From the NCBI GenBank assembly GCA_011800155.1, contig CM022372.1, forward strand, positions 2,108,001 to 2,172,000: DNA of 64,000 bases, given 5' to 3'. The first letter of the stretch is position 1, and each line of letters starts with the position of its first letter. The notes under the pieces are model-generated. The model saw nothing but the letters and a program-made list of their open reading frames with translations, did not search any database and was not told the DNA's origin. The position numbers were made by a program, and so were the translations under genes. Source of the DNA: Flammulina velutipes (lineage: Eukaryota; Basidiomycota; Agaricomycetes; Agaricales; Physalacriaceae). This document shows, one piece after another, positions 45,787 through 57,700 of the stretch.

Positions 45787-48700
45787 ATGGCAGACCATCA
45801 TTCTAAATCACCTCCTCGCGGAAGGCCTGCTAGCATTCACTCCAATAGCTCGAGATCATCCCGCCTTGCTAGCCATCGCTTTTGTACGCGCTCACGTCGC
45901 TCACGTTCGTTGTCTCCAACATCCAACTACCTGTCGAACAATATTACATCTGCTGGTCGTAAGGGAAGGCAGCGGCCATTAGCAACCCATTCACCGAGTT
46001 CTAAGCCCACTATACGGCCCCGTCCTCCAAAGAGAGATCCGTTCCCTCAAACATACTTTGGCTTACAACAGGAGCGACCTGTGTATGTGGGCAAGTACTA
46101 GAAGTGAATAGCGAATACACAGTTGATACTTAACATCAAACAGGAAACTTTGACTTTGAACAAAAATACCCAGAGGATGCGCGCTATCAAGAAGTGGGTC
46201 CGAATGCTCGTGTTTGGAGAGTTTATCAAGACGAAGCCGAGGTTTTCGACGCAGATATGGTTGGCGAGGCGAGGGATAGCCTAGATGTACTCCTCGTCTT
46301 TGTAAGTCTACTTTAAATTGCTGACGAGACTTGGCTAACGAATAGTAGGCTGGTTTATTTTCCGCGGTACTCACTACCTTTGTGGCTCAGACCTCCCAAT
46401 CCTTACGCACCGACTTTGCGGCCATCTCTACCTCCGCCCTCATCGAAATAACACTTGTTCTACGTGCTCAAATCGACGGGTCGTCGCTTGATTCCATTCC
46501 CGCTACCGCTCCAACCTCGTCCTCCTCCAATCTAGACGTATGGGTTAACGGACTTTGGTTCGTCAGCCTGACGCTTAGTCTCGGAGCAGCCCTTCTCGCA
46601 GTTCTCGTCAAGCAATGGCTTCGACAATACATGTCAATGATATCCGGGACGTTACGAGATCGTAGCCATATTCGGCAGTACCGATTTGATGGTCTGCAGA
46701 AATGGCATGTATTGACCTTCGTCGCAGTCATGCCTATCATCCTCCATGTCGCGCTTGCCTTGTTCCTTGCAGGGCTCGTCCTCTTCCTCATACCTCTACG
46801 TCCACTAATCGCTGGTTTTGTCGGGGCCATCACTTTGCTTGTTTATGGCACGTACATCGTTACCAATGTTCTCCCACTCCTCCGCACCCAATGTCCATAC
46901 CGTACCCCCTTCTCTGATGTTCTCAATGTCATCCAACACGCAATCAGCTCCCTTTTCACGCCAAAGTCGCGAGCACCTTTCGTCAGCCTTCGAGAGGGTG
47001 AACGCGCCGTTGTCACCGCTGATGTCAATGTCGAAGAAGCTGGCGTTGAGGCTCTGGAGTGGTTGATGGCCATTACATCGAATCCTCCAACGAAAAGCGT
47101 CGTGTTGCAATCACTCGGTGGCTTCTCGCCATTGATGACGAAAAAATTGCAAAAAACAGGCATCGAGATCCCAGACGACTTAGTGTTTGCGGAACTGGGA
47201 GCATCAACGGAACATCGCTTTGCCTTTTCCGTAACGTCTGGGTCAGAGGCGAAGATGGAAAGGCTCCTTCGGGCTCAACTGCACCTACCAACACCCCGGC
47301 CCAATGAACCATCACATCCTATCGCAGACGTCACTGATCCCGCACTCCAGGCGGTGATCGTACTCAGCAATTTCGACATTCCCAACCATTCCTCTTCTAG
47401 CATGAGATTGGATGCTTTCTCTTTCCTGACGAGTCGGATCTTCATGTATCACGATGATCCTGACGGTCTTGTTCTGCCTCGTCTTATTTGGGATGCACTC
47501 GTTCGGGCTGCTATACAGAAGTATAAAGTCTTCTACAACGGAGGAACAGCCCTAGCCAATCCACACCTTTGCCTTAGACTCTGTGAGATGGTTTCTCAAA
47601 CTTTTGACCTGCCATTAAATGTGCCCGCGAAATCATTGGATCTTCTACTACCAATAAATCAATGCTTGGACGACTTTGTTTGCTTCGTCTTGCATCACAA
47701 CGCAGATACAGGCCCAGAGTACCCTGCCGCCCATCGCCTGGCGGTCATGTTGGTCATATCTGACCATATTTCTACTCCTCGAGACGATCCCTGGACCTGG
47801 ACCTCGATCCTGTTCATGATGCGGGAAACATGGCAGGCTTTGGGGGATCGTGACAGGATGAAGGTCTACGACTTGGAGCAATCTCTACTTCTACGAAAGA
47901 AAGCAACGGAGCTCCTCCAGGGCTCCGAGTCCGTCTTCAATCCCTGTAGATGTGAAGCCATTCCATCTCGATACCATGATAATCTTGCTGCATGTTGGTT
48001 GGACATCTTTCAGGTGTACTACCAACTCAGCGTCTCGCATGGTGTATTCCTACCCGAATCCTTCACACTCTCCTCAACTACACTCCGCGCCATCGTCGAT
48101 AAATCCTCCGGATTGATTTCGGGACAGTCACTACGCTCTGTAGTCGACGAGCTTTGGACCTTCGCGTTGAAATGCAACCACCCGGATGCTTTTGACGCGG
48201 TTCTCGAAGATGATGTTTTGGCAACTCTCACTTATCACGGCGACTGGCGGGCAAGTGCTAGACGGGCGACCAGTTTCATTTCTGGTGTTGCACGTCAGCC
48301 TGAACTCGACGACTCCGTCCGCTACGTTGAGTATCTGACGAGACCGGAGCAATTGCTTGGTGCTTGTTGGGTGGTGGCGGCTGCAGATTTAGATCAATCT
48401 GACGACGAATTCACCAATCGCACTCTCAAGGATGATATCGTGGGGCTCATCAAGCTCAACCCACATAGTCCTTCGTGGGAGTTCGTCCGAGCACGCCTTC
48501 GCAGCCATCTGGAGCAACACTCATTCAAGAGATACAGTGATAAAGAGATTTCCCCTCCCCCTATCCAGCCTCTTATATTTTCTGAATCGGAATTCGACCC
48601 CGCGCTCCCAGTGTTTGATTTTCAGAGACGTATCCAGTTTCTCCGGAATTTGGCGCGTGTTCGCGAGGCAATAGAAGATTATTTCGCAGCGGTTCGTTTC

Positions 48701-48856
48701 CGTGTTTTAATACCTGGGTTTGCTAACTAATACAACTTATAGGAACCCGATTCAAGTCTGCATCATCACACAGTGTTCCAGCGCTTCAAAATGGTTTTAC
48801 GAAGGACACTGGAGGATCACATGTTGCCAGATAGTAATGATACTAATTTGGTTTGA
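45787..48856 (+). CDS. DUF6535 multi-pass membrane protein, apparently intact
   Basis: Five exons, about 950 residues. Exon 1 is Ser/Arg/Pro-rich (SRSSRLASHR, RDPFPQTYFGLQQERP). Exon 2 holds the conserved NFDFEQKYPEDARYQEVGP and DSLDVLLVF. Exon 3 begins AGLFSAVLTTFVAQTSQSL (first span), then VWVNGLWFVSLTLSLGAALL and VLTFVAVMPIILHVALALFL, then ITLLVYGTYIVTNVLPLL: about four membrane spans, the DUF6535 arrangement found in mushrooms. A long soluble C-terminus follows. Its last intron (about 48689-48741, branch point GCTAAC) joins AA to EPDSSLHHHTVFQRF. The first intron (46091-46143) uses a GC donor. Function unknown. Four decayed relatives lie at 52-58 kb. Confidence 0.8.
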
Positions 48857-49733
48857 CTTTTTGTGATGGATTAGTGGTAAGTAGAAAGGATGGGGGCAAT
48901 TTGTCGATGTGATGGCAGTGGTAAGTAGGGTTCCCCTTCATCAAGGCTTCCTTTATACCATCATCGGCCATGCTCGTAACTTACTACTCTTTTCGTCAGT
49001 CTTTGCTCAGACAACGATTTGGTCTTCGATTGTCCACGGAGAAGTGTCCCGGAGACAACCTGTAACGACACAGGAGATGCTTAGGTCGTACACAAACACC
49101 CCAAAGTAGAAGTCGATACTGTCCAGTCCTAGGTCATGGCCCTCCGCCGAGCTCTGTGCTCACCTCCCGCCGGCCATAACAATGTTCGTTTCAATTCCGA
49201 ACCGCCTTTCCCTACAAGCATGTTTTGCGATTCGACTCGGAAGGTGGCGCAGGTGGGAACGAATCAGCCTGGCTATCTTCGAAAAGACATGGAGACGTCT
49301 GGACAAATTGGCGCACTTCGGATAATCGGATAATCTGATGATCAACGCTATGCTGCCTAGGCCGATGTCAAAGTACTTGACTATCTGTATATGGTCAGAT
49401 CATTGAATATGTGTAACCGCACTTGTCTTTCTCACCATTTTCATGGGACGCCACTGGGGGACTTCAAAACTTAACGAGTGCATCTTACTGCCTCAAGGCC
49501 TCAAGTTTAATCACCACCCGAAGCTGGTCAAAGGTCTCGCAGATTGCATGAATGCAATGCGGCCCACGTCTTGGCTGTGTCCTAGGATAATAAAGTTACG
49601 TCGTTGGTATGGACACCACTACTACGGCTGGCAGTCATCACCAATGTCCGGAATTTTACTTAAAGGGACAGGCTCATCGATAGGACCATACCCAAACCGA
49701 ACTCTCAAGTGCTAGTTGTTGCTGGACACAATT
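48857..49733. other. Spacer with two copies of the GTGGTAAGTAG motif
   Basis: The motif occurs at about 48873 and 48914. The DNA after the second copy resembles the leader-like DNA near 51950. No gene supported; short frames at 49136-49345 lack support. Confidence 0.4.
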
Positions 49734-51084
49734 ATGTTCTCTCACCTTCACGTCGGCGTACTCGTTGCAGCTTTTCTCATATCACACCAGTGTTACGGGA
49801 AACCCGTGTATTCCTCCCACACCATTCGTAATTCACCAGTTACAGAAGAGCTCTATAAAAGCGGCCAAGACTGGGTATCAGAAGTTACTTTAGGTGGCTT
49901 AGACAAGAAGTGTATGTCACTTAACATGGCTCATTGACAGATGAGGCATCTAATTCGATATCCAAGTTAGATTTCTTGTCGACACAGGAAGCTGTTGGAC
50001 ATGGATTAAGAAAGAGAGACTTGATGGTCATAGTATGGGAACAGACAGTGGGGAATTTGTGAGTACAAGCTATGTGGCGCAACTTGATTCTGACACGTCT
50101 TGACCCCAAGGTCGTCAACTATGCAATTGGTATTGTCACAGGAAAGAAGTATGAATCCCAGATCGCAGTTGGTAACGGTCACCTGGTCATCAAGAATCAA
50201 GTTATCGGCGTTGCAGATCGCTATGATCCATTGTAAAGTCTTCCATGATACAATCATACCTTCTCTAGTGGTCTAATGTTCAATTCATAGAACTCAAGAA
50301 GCTCCCTGGGACGGTATTCTAGGGTATAGTAACCTCCAAGCGACATTAACTCAAACTGACAAGTCGATTTTCGTGTAGACTCAGTTTATCTTCATCTTGT
50401 GATAGCATTCAAGCGCCACCTACAATCTTGAGAAATCTGGCAGATCAAGGTCAAAATGGTTTAGGTATCTCCTTTGCCCCCTCGTCTGTCTCAGCAGGTC
50501 AACTAATATGGGGTTTGTGAATCTCACTCCAAGTTATTCTAGTTACTTATAAATTTCCCAGGCGAGCCTAACAAGAACCTGACATTTGTGTACGTTGCTA
50601 TTGCTGCTCGTGCTTCAGGACTTTCTAATCAAAGGTTAGTCCTGCGCTAACGAGCTTGTACTCGGAACACTCGGAACACTGGACAATAATGACCAACATC
50701 GTATTCCCAGACGGCATCAGATATGCAGGCCTCGAGATGGAGCTGGACACTGGAAGCTCGGAAATCCTTCTTGATGAGGTGACTTACGAGGCGTTCACAG
50801 ATCTTATTGACGGTCCAGTGACAAAGTTGGCCGGCATGACAGGAATTCCACTTCAAGCTTACAATGAGGAAGACACACTCACGATAGAAATAGGTGGAGA
50901 GCCGTACACTCTCGCTATGGGTTCCTTGAGAAGCACAGGTGTTCCTCCGGGAGGCGATATGAACCTTATATGGCTCAGAGTTGACGAAGATATGAGGTCA
51001 ATCTTGGGGGCTCCGTTTTTCAAAGAGTACTACGTTCATTTTGACGAAGCAAACGAACGGGTTGGGGTAGGAAGGAATATATAG
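49734..51084 (+). CDS. Secreted aspartic protease (A1 family), copy B
   Basis: Paralogue of copies A and C with the same six introns and a conserved leader (TTGCTGGACACAATT before the ATG). The signal peptide is MFSHLHVGVLVAAFLISHQC. Catalytic motifs: LVDTGSCWTW and ELDTGSS. Between them DGILGLSLSSSCDSIQAPP is the second-lobe entry. After NLTFV, splicing at GTACGT...GGTTAG yields PALTSLYSEHSEHWTIM; the repeated SEH comes from an exact 9-nt tandem repeat (TCGGAACAC twice) not seen in the others. No premature stop after splicing. The 3' flank is also similar to copy C. Confidence 0.85.
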
Positions 51085-51182
51085 ATAAACAAGAATAGTA
51101 CTATTGAAGCAATATTTCAGTATAAATGTCAAATTTGGGCGAAGCACCATCATACCTAGCCACTCCATGTCGTCCCATCCAT

Positions 51183-51780
51183 TCACAGCACCCTTTGAGG
51201 TTCTGACACCAGCTCGCTCGATGATCTCAGCGACACATTCATCCGAGGACGTATAGTAACAGTACCGAAGAGATACTCCTGAACCGCCTCCGTCAAGGCG
51301 TCATCCGGAAGTCGCCAGTGTGTATCGCAAATAGGAATGAAGGACAACAGAAGTTAGCTGTCGAGAGAGAGATCGCCTTCTTGGGGCATACAAATAGCCA
51401 GATACGTCTGGTATGTCCGTCTCATCATCGTCCATCTCATCGCTATTTCCATCCTCGCTAGCGCGGGAACTCGATACCAACGACCGTCCAACTCAGTCTG
51501 CCGACGAGCCAAAAGAAAATTTGCTGTTTTGAGGTTGTCACTGGATAAAAAATGAGGATTGAGGTATCGTTGCAAGAGGAGAGCGTACACAATGAGCCTT
51601 GGGGATATGGACTGGTGGTGGTAGGTGCGATGAATCTGGGGTCTCCCCGTCGGTTGTAAGTGCCATGGTAGCGTATTTATGTAGGAGAACGTCGGGAAGC
51701 CGTCGATCGCTTTCAAGCCTATTTTTGCGCGGAAAGACAATGAACTGCGTGTTCCCGGCCCAGTCGTTGTAGGACATCAT
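51183..51780 (-). CDS. Hypothetical protein or damaged gene with an in-frame TAA
   Basis: The start MMSYNDWAGNTQFIVFPRKN is followed by a Pro/His-rich stretch. After a probable intron come protein-like segments (TANFLLARRQTELDGRWY; MRWTMMRRTYQTYLAICM). Reading on in the same frame past a single TAA (about 51358) gives DTHWRLPDDALTEAVQEYL and TVTIRPRMNVSLRSSSELV to a stop at 51183. No intron that cleanly removes the TAA was found, so it may be a pseudogene. Family not recognised. It is convergent with aspartic protease B. Confidence 0.35.
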
Positions 51781-52109
51781 GTTTCAAACGTATACGGAGA
51801 CTACACAGATTAATAATGTCCCGTGCATGCAGTGACCAGACGCCATAGTTTAGTCGTCCATCCACGTCCTACTTTCCACAAGTGGTTTGTAGCTTGACCC
51901 CATTGGTGTCGTCGATATGTGATGGTGGTAAGTAGAAAGCCAAGTTTCGGGGGAGCGGACGATCGGCCCGCCCCCCCAGGCGGCTTGTTCCTTTATGCCC
52001 ATCACTCACTGTTGTGTTTCTCTGCGGACAAGGACTACTACTTGCAACCAACACACAACTGTTGATTGATAACAAGTAGCTGCCAATCTCTGTATTCACC
52101 TGCTCTCGT
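51781..52109. other. Leader-like spacer before a DUF6535 remnant
   Basis: Contains GATGGTGGTAAGTAGAAAG at about 51920, as seen before other copies. Confidence 0.4.
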
Positions 52110-52640
52110 CTTCCCGGGACAGCCGCCCTGCCAGTGTTCCAGGAGCCTCAAGGTCTTCTTGTCTCGCTGGCTATCGACTGGTTTCTCGAATAAATCGAAC
52201 CGCAAGGTGTCGTAGCCTTGGCCTGTCTAACTATCGAACATTGAGGTTACCGGTGGAGCGGTGGGATCCGCTCAGACAGACTCAGAGGGAATCGCAGGCC
52301 TCGAGCACAATGATGATGGATTGGATGTGAGAACAACGAGCTACGCTACAAGGCTGAATCTGTCGCCAAACACGGCCAAACAGCGCCACTCTGTGGCGCG
52401 TCATGGCGGGATCCCCTACTCCACCGGGGGCAACCGTCAGCTCGAGTCTCGAACAGGACACGGAATCTGCGCCACGTCTCACAAAACAAGGCTTCTTGTA
52501 GTATTACAGCAAGAGCGACCAGTGAATGTGGGACTTCTTGCATCTAGGGCTTATGGATAATTGGAAGCAAAAAGGAAAATTTGAATCCGAACCGACGTGG
52601 TATCAAGAAGTCGCAGTTGCCGGAGTTTGTACGAGGCAAG
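52110..52640 (+). pseudogene. DUF6535 remnant 1 (exon 1-2 region)
   Basis: Matches exon 1 of the intact gene (LQQERPVNVG versus LQQERPVYVG; a degenerate SRSS.LA stretch near 52155) and exon 2 (FESEPTWYQEV versus KYPEDARYQEV) but with frameshifts and stops. The membrane-span exon is missing. Confidence 0.6.
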
Positions 52641-53165
52641 TACGCTTTTTGATGTATTCTATCATTGGTTTTTAACCTTACCCTGTAGGAATTATTATTT
52701 TCTTACATTATGGCCTCCAAAAATCATCACTATCTACGCTATTCTTCTGACGAACTGGTTCGCTGCTTGTACTATTAACTCAGCTCTATCTCTGTCGGGT
52801 ACGCCATGTTCCTATGACAGCCTCACACTTCTTACTCACAGATCATGGCAGTCCCTCGATCACCAACATAACAAGCTACACTCAAACGATCAGTCTATAA
52901 GTACAACAATTGCCCTACCAACGCCTTAACAGATCAGCGTTGAGATATCCAAGTGAGGATCATCCTGTAGCCACTCGATTCCTGTGCCCAACACGGCAAT
53001 GACATCCGAGTCGTATCGTGGAAACCTACTTTGCAGTAAGTCGTGCCTTTACACTTAAATGGGCTCAAATTCTCAAAGTATCTGTCCGGTGTAATCACTT
53101 CCCTCACATACGCTGGTAGATTCTTGACTACAAATCATCGAACCACGCTAACGATGTTCAGGCCG
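52641..53165. other. Spacer, no gene recognised
   Basis: A 110-codon plus-strand frame (52597-52929) overlaps the remnant and is low-complexity; no domain found. A TATA box for the next gene is at 53166-53172. Confidence 0.4.
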
Positions 53166-53172
53166 TATAAAA
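53166..53172 (+). promoter_or_regulatory. TATA box of the small secreted gene at 53.2 kb
   Basis: TATAAAA, 41 bases before the ATG. Confidence 0.55.
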
Positions 53173-53212
53173 CCTTACTCTCACTGTAATCCAACTCACA
53201 ACTCCTCGCACC

Positions 53213-53717
53213 ATGTATATCTTCCAGTCTTCGTTCAAGATCGCTGTCTGTGCACTGGCGCTACCGACGCTAGTCGCCTATGCTTCGTACGTGCTCACTG
53301 ACACATCTCCGATCTATTTCTGAACCTTTCCACGTATATAGCCCACACTCCAACTACCGGCGCGCAAACAGAAAACTCACGCTTTACGGAACAGATAACG
53401 GAGACTTGGGTGTCAGCGCTTCCAAAGCGAAAGCCTATGACGAAGTTACCCTCATTTCGATGGGAGGAGGTGATGCTGAATACCAAGTCGAAGGTGGGTG
53501 GGGAACCCACAAGATTGCCATGGCCTCCAAAGAAAAGGACCGCGACGAATGGCTCAGAATATTAAGAGGTGCAAAAAAGGTGAGTATCATATATGTTTTC
53601 TTCTGAATGCTGCTGAGATGTATACTTTGTAGGAAAAGAGATTGCTTGCGGCGGGTTATGAACTTGGAGCTGACGGATCGAAGATTGAAGAATGGTGGGT
53701 TATTTCGGGGCCGTGAA
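53213..53717 (+). CDS. Small secreted hypothetical protein
   Basis: Three exons, about 130 residues. The signal peptide MYIFQSSFKIAVCALALPTLVAYA is cut by the first intron, followed by SPHSNYRRANRKLTLYG. The body has YDEVTLISMGGGDAEYQVEG and a basic/acidic helix (ASKEKDRDEWLRILRGAKK), and the last exon gives LLAAGYELGADGSKIEEWW. The family is not recognised. The layout (leader, short basic segment, charged helix followed by a Gly) is loosely like the first half of the secreted kinase-like protein at 37.6 kb, so it could be a truncated relative. The end is uncertain because GTGGGT after EEW could act as a donor. Confidence 0.55.
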
Positions 53718-53869
53718 CAGAATGGGAAAATGTAGCTTGAATATTGAATATTGAATCCCTACCTCATCATCGCGCACAGTTTGTGTTGAGCGCTGTACGT
53801 TTGCTCAACGAATGCCGATGGTAAGCAGGACGCAAGGACTAAGGTTAGGGTTCTGGATCGACGCTGCTC

Positions 53870-54110
53870 TCAACTTCCATGGCGGACTCCTGTCAATGTT
53901 GCGTCCGAGTTTTCAAGGGCTTCTCGTCTTGCTAGCCATGGATTATCCATGCGGTTACGCCGTTCTCTTTCACCGTGACCTCGAGCTCTTGTGGACGTCG
54001 GAGTCGGCACCGCTCGTTGTCGCCAGCTCGTCCATACGACTGAAGGTGATTGGGATTTCGTCCTCTCAACATAGCTGTGCGTCCTTCCTGGATCTCTTCT
54101 TGCCATGATG
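53870..54110 (+). pseudogene. DUF6535 remnant 2 (exon 1 only)
   Basis: DNA-level match to exon 1 of the truncated copy directly to the right: a CTTCCATGG.GGA start, then TCAAG.GCTTCTCG.CTTGCTAGCCAT, then GTCG.TC blocks. It is out of frame and ends before exon 2. Confidence 0.55.
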
Positions 54111-54247
54111 ACTGACATTGAGACATATCCACAGAAATGATCATCAGCATACTATTGCTGTATAGGTTCACTCTCACGATCACAGGTGTCCTTGCCAACC
54201 GCGCTTGTCAGTTTCCAGCCATCGCAGTACTCTCGCTCTCATCTTCC

Positions 54248-54895
54248 ATGGTGGATTCCTCCCCTCCCCGTGGCAGGCCTGCTTCCAATCGTTCAAGAGC
54301 TTCTCGCCTCGCTAGCCATCGGTTGTCCACTCGGGATCGTCGCTCCTGTTCACCGTCTCCTGCATCTGACCACAGGTCGACCTCCCGCGGACGTCAAAGT
54401 AGGAACAGGCCGCCAGATGTGAATCGTTCATCGCGTCCTCGGCCTGTTGCCTCTGCCCAAAGACGAAACCCGTTACCTCAGACTTTCTTTGGAATACAGC
54501 AAGACAGGCCGGCTCATGTGGGTGAGTACACTTGAACGGAATTGGTCCGGATGCTTACAGTGAACAGGAAACTTTGGCTTCGAGCAAAAGTATCCAGATG
54601 ATGTTCGTTATCATGAACAAGGCCCAAACGCTCGTGTTTGGAGAGTTTATCAAGAAGAAGCCGAGGTCTTCGATGCAAATATGGTTGGCGAAGCGAGGGA
54701 TAGTTTGGATGTGCTGCTGGTGTTTGTACGTCTATTCCAAAATATGATGATATTCACTGATAATACGACGGTTAGACGCTCGCTCATGCATGGCGATTAG
54801 CCGATGCAGAATCCACAATGATTACCGCGACTCTCTTGAGAGGCATCCTACTTGGCTTCGTTCAGTCAGGCCGAAAGGGTTATCTACTTGGGTAA
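54248..54895 (+). pseudogene. DUF6535 copy truncated after exon 2
   Basis: Exon 1 (MVDSSPPRGRPASNRSRASRL) and exon 2 (NFGFEQKYPDDVRYHEQGP to DSLDVLLVF) closely follow the intact gene. The first intron here has a normal GT donor (GTGAGT), unlike the GC donor of the intact gene. After exon 2 the sequence no longer resembles the membrane-span exon; a short unrelated tail (LAHAWRLADAESTMITATLL) runs to a stop. Without the spans it cannot make the family fold. It might still be expressed as a soluble N-terminal fragment. Confidence 0.65.
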
Positions 54896-54964
54896 CTTTC
54901 AGTGTTGGTTCTTGGAGCGATATAGAACCCACTCACGTATCAGACGAGAATGTCGATTCCTAGC

Positions 54965-55778
54965 TTATACTATCTCGTCCCACAAGTCAAATTGCAGAAA
55001 CAAAGACTGGTCGCATTCCATGACACCCCGGAGTGTGTCACGGTTCCAGCTGTCAACCATGAAGAGATTAGGGGGGTGCAGTTGTCGGAGTCTGTCTATA
55101 TCGTTGATTGAAACGTCTTCATGAAGAAAAGTGCAAGGTAGAACAGTGGCTATACAGGACCATCGCGAGCTCAGAACACGTAGGAGATCTGGGAGAATGT
55201 TGGCGTCCTGATCACTAGCGAGGTCTGATAAGTCCAGAATGAGATGGGATAGATACTGGCTGTCCGTCGCGAGCCGGGGGATAGTAGGCGATGGGAGGGG
55301 AATTCTAGAATCGCGATAGTGTGAGGTTGGGCGGCAGATCGTCTGCGGACAAGTCATCTCGAATCCCGCCGACGGCAAGGTACTTGAGACTATGGAGATG
55401 TCGTAGAGAAGGAAGAGGGTAATCATGACCTGGGTAGTTTTGTAGAGAGATGAGTTATGTTGGTACAGACTGAGAGCAGTTCCGGGTCTGGCGCAATGTA
55501 AAGCTGCTGGACAGCGTTCTTGAGGAACGAGTCATCGTCACGTGCGATCCGACATCTCGAAAACATTTCGGTCGGTTTTACGCCACAGTTGTACTTGTGC
55601 GTATAGCCGGCATTCAAGCCTGAGAAATATAAATAGGAGAGGGCAATGAATGTATGGCTACCCACCAGTTGCGTGTATCGTGCGAGACGAAGAGGAGCAG
55701 GAATGTCGTATGCTGACTGTCTGCAGTGAGTTCGAAAATGGTGTGGGTAAGTTCGTAAGGGAGAACCGTGGAAGACAT
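54965..55778 (-). pseudogene. F-box/LRR-like protein gene with frameshifts
   Basis: The ATG at 55778 begins MSSTVLPYELTHTIFELTAD, a typical mushroom F-box start, and continues across an intron to NWLECRLYAQVQLWRKTDR. The coding sense then changes frame (about 55555) to RIARDDDSFLKNAVQQLYIA and VCTNITHLSTKL. After another intron it changes again, to LSHLILDLSDLASDQDANIL and LRQLHPPNLFMVDSW. At least two shifts are needed to read it through. Intact relatives recruit substrates to SCF ubiquitin ligases. Confidence 0.6.
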
Positions 55779-56813
55779 GATAGTGGCAGTCATCTTCAGA
55801 GATACAGTTGCTTCCAGAGATTTGAACTAAACGCGCTTTGAGAATGGAGAAAGATTTGAGCAAGATGGTGGTCAGGAGCCAAGAATGATCAAACTATAAC
55901 TTGGCTTTACACCATCACTTTCATGCATTTTGTACGCTAGCCCAAAGGAATTCGCCACCGCTCTCTTGCCAACGAGAGGCCGTCGTAGACATCCCTCTGG
56001 TCGTACAACTAACGCGTTCCGGAGGAAGTTCGCATGGGCCTTTATTCCAAACCAAGAAGTAATTCCGAGTTGGGCCGTCTCGACCAAATGACGTATAACT
56101 GGGGAACGGATGATTACGCGGAACACTATTGGGCGTCGGAAAGCTCAGGTATGTTGTGTAGGCCCGCTTCTCTGTTCATGGACACTTCCCGTTCAGTATG
56201 ACCCCCGTGAACGGAGCAGTGGTATGGGAGGCATACAACTCGTGCTGAAGGGACTCAGTCTCCAGGGAGATCGTCTATTCGGACATGTGCCGATCCTTCT
56301 TTCCGATACCATATTTTTGCATTCAAGTAGTACCTCTCGAGGTAAGCCTTCCCCTCCACAATTTCACTCGCTCGTTCATCATTGACCCACTGCCAGCTTC
56401 CCCACAATGCTGAACAAATGGCATCTTCTACACTCCGTTAGGCGTGTTCTCCTTTCATTCACGCCTGGGCAAATGTGGCAGTGCACTTGGATTTCAAAAC
56501 GGCTGCCATATTGGCATGAACGTTCAATGCATGCCTCAGGTTACCTGCCCTTCATGGTGTCTGCGCAAAGGTTTCTGTGGGGCTAGGAACGTTTTCGTCC
56601 AAATCGAACGGCGGATCATGTGTCAGTCGGGTCGCAAATCGTGCACAGAATTTCGAGGCCTACCAAGTGTTTGCTATTCAGTCTTCACGACGACCTTGCC
56701 TAGTTCCCTCCAACACCACACCGCAATCTATCGAGTCGCTCGAGCGCTCGACGGAATCGTTCTCTACCATCGTCAAATTGCTCTCGTAGGCCCTCCTTTT
56801 CGGGACACAGCAA
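55779..56813. other. No confident gene; scattered coding-like stretches
   Basis: A plus-strand segment at about 56032-56150 (SNSELGRLDQMTYNWGTDD) is protein-like but isolated. The rest shows many short frames only. Confidence 0.35.
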
Positions 56814-57700
56814 ATGAGGCATCGGGAAGGTCGAAATCACCCTGGCTCAGCCTCCCCGCATAACGGCCCCCGTCATTCTGTTCGCGGGTCTCCTGCTGGA
56901 GCAGCCAGCCCATCTCCACGACGGACAACCAAAAAACGATTCGGTCTGGTACCCCTACGAGTTAGAAAGTTGCTGGTGCGTTCATTCTGCATAGATATCT
57001 ATGCACTCAACTCAGCGCACGTCATAGGCAAGTTCAATTTTGAAGAAAGGTACCCAGAAGACCCCATCTATGAAGAACGCTCGCACATGGAGGGCAAATT
57101 CGGACGAGTGTGAGGTTTACGATAACGACGTAGTCATCCAAGCTCGATGATCTCGACTCGCTTGTGGTCTTCGTATACATACCATTGCCCACACTTGACT
57201 TTCATTGATATCGACATGGGTGGTCTTCCTGACCTGCTCAAAATCCTCTCGAACAACCCGCTTCTCCAACTCTTTTCTACATTCTACCTGAGATGGTTTC
57301 GTTGCAATGCGCATTCAACGGCACCCCACCGCCTGGTCGACGGCATCCTATCCAGTCAAATGACTTCCGTACCGTCTGGCTTTGACGTCTGTGACAATGC
57401 CCTCTCGTTCACGAGCCTCACCAGGATGGCCGTCATCGTCAAGCGAGCAGTGGCTACACCAGTACATGCCAATCGTTCCTGGTACAGCCCGCTATCATAG
57501 CCTCATTCGATTCTACCGATTCGACGGTCTGCACATCCCTACTATCATTGACACTCTCCCCATCGTCCTCCATGGAGCACTCGCACTATTCCTAGGCGGC
57601 CGCGTCTCTCTTAATGTTCACCTTGCTAGTATCATTAGCCTCACATCGTGTTCCGGGTCGATCATGGCGCAGCGAAAGATGTAGCAGATGTCTTCCGGGC
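56814..57700 (+). pseudogene. DUF6535 remnant 3, frameshifted across the membrane spans
   Basis: Contains exon-2-like FNFEERYPEDPIYEE, then DLDSLVVF. Span-region pieces EQWLHQYMPIVPGTARYHS and IRFYRFDGLHIPTI...LPIVLHGALALFLGG align to KQWLRQYMSMISGTL and QYRFDGLQKWH...MPIILHVALALFLAG of the intact gene, but in different frames and with stops. Confidence 0.7.
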
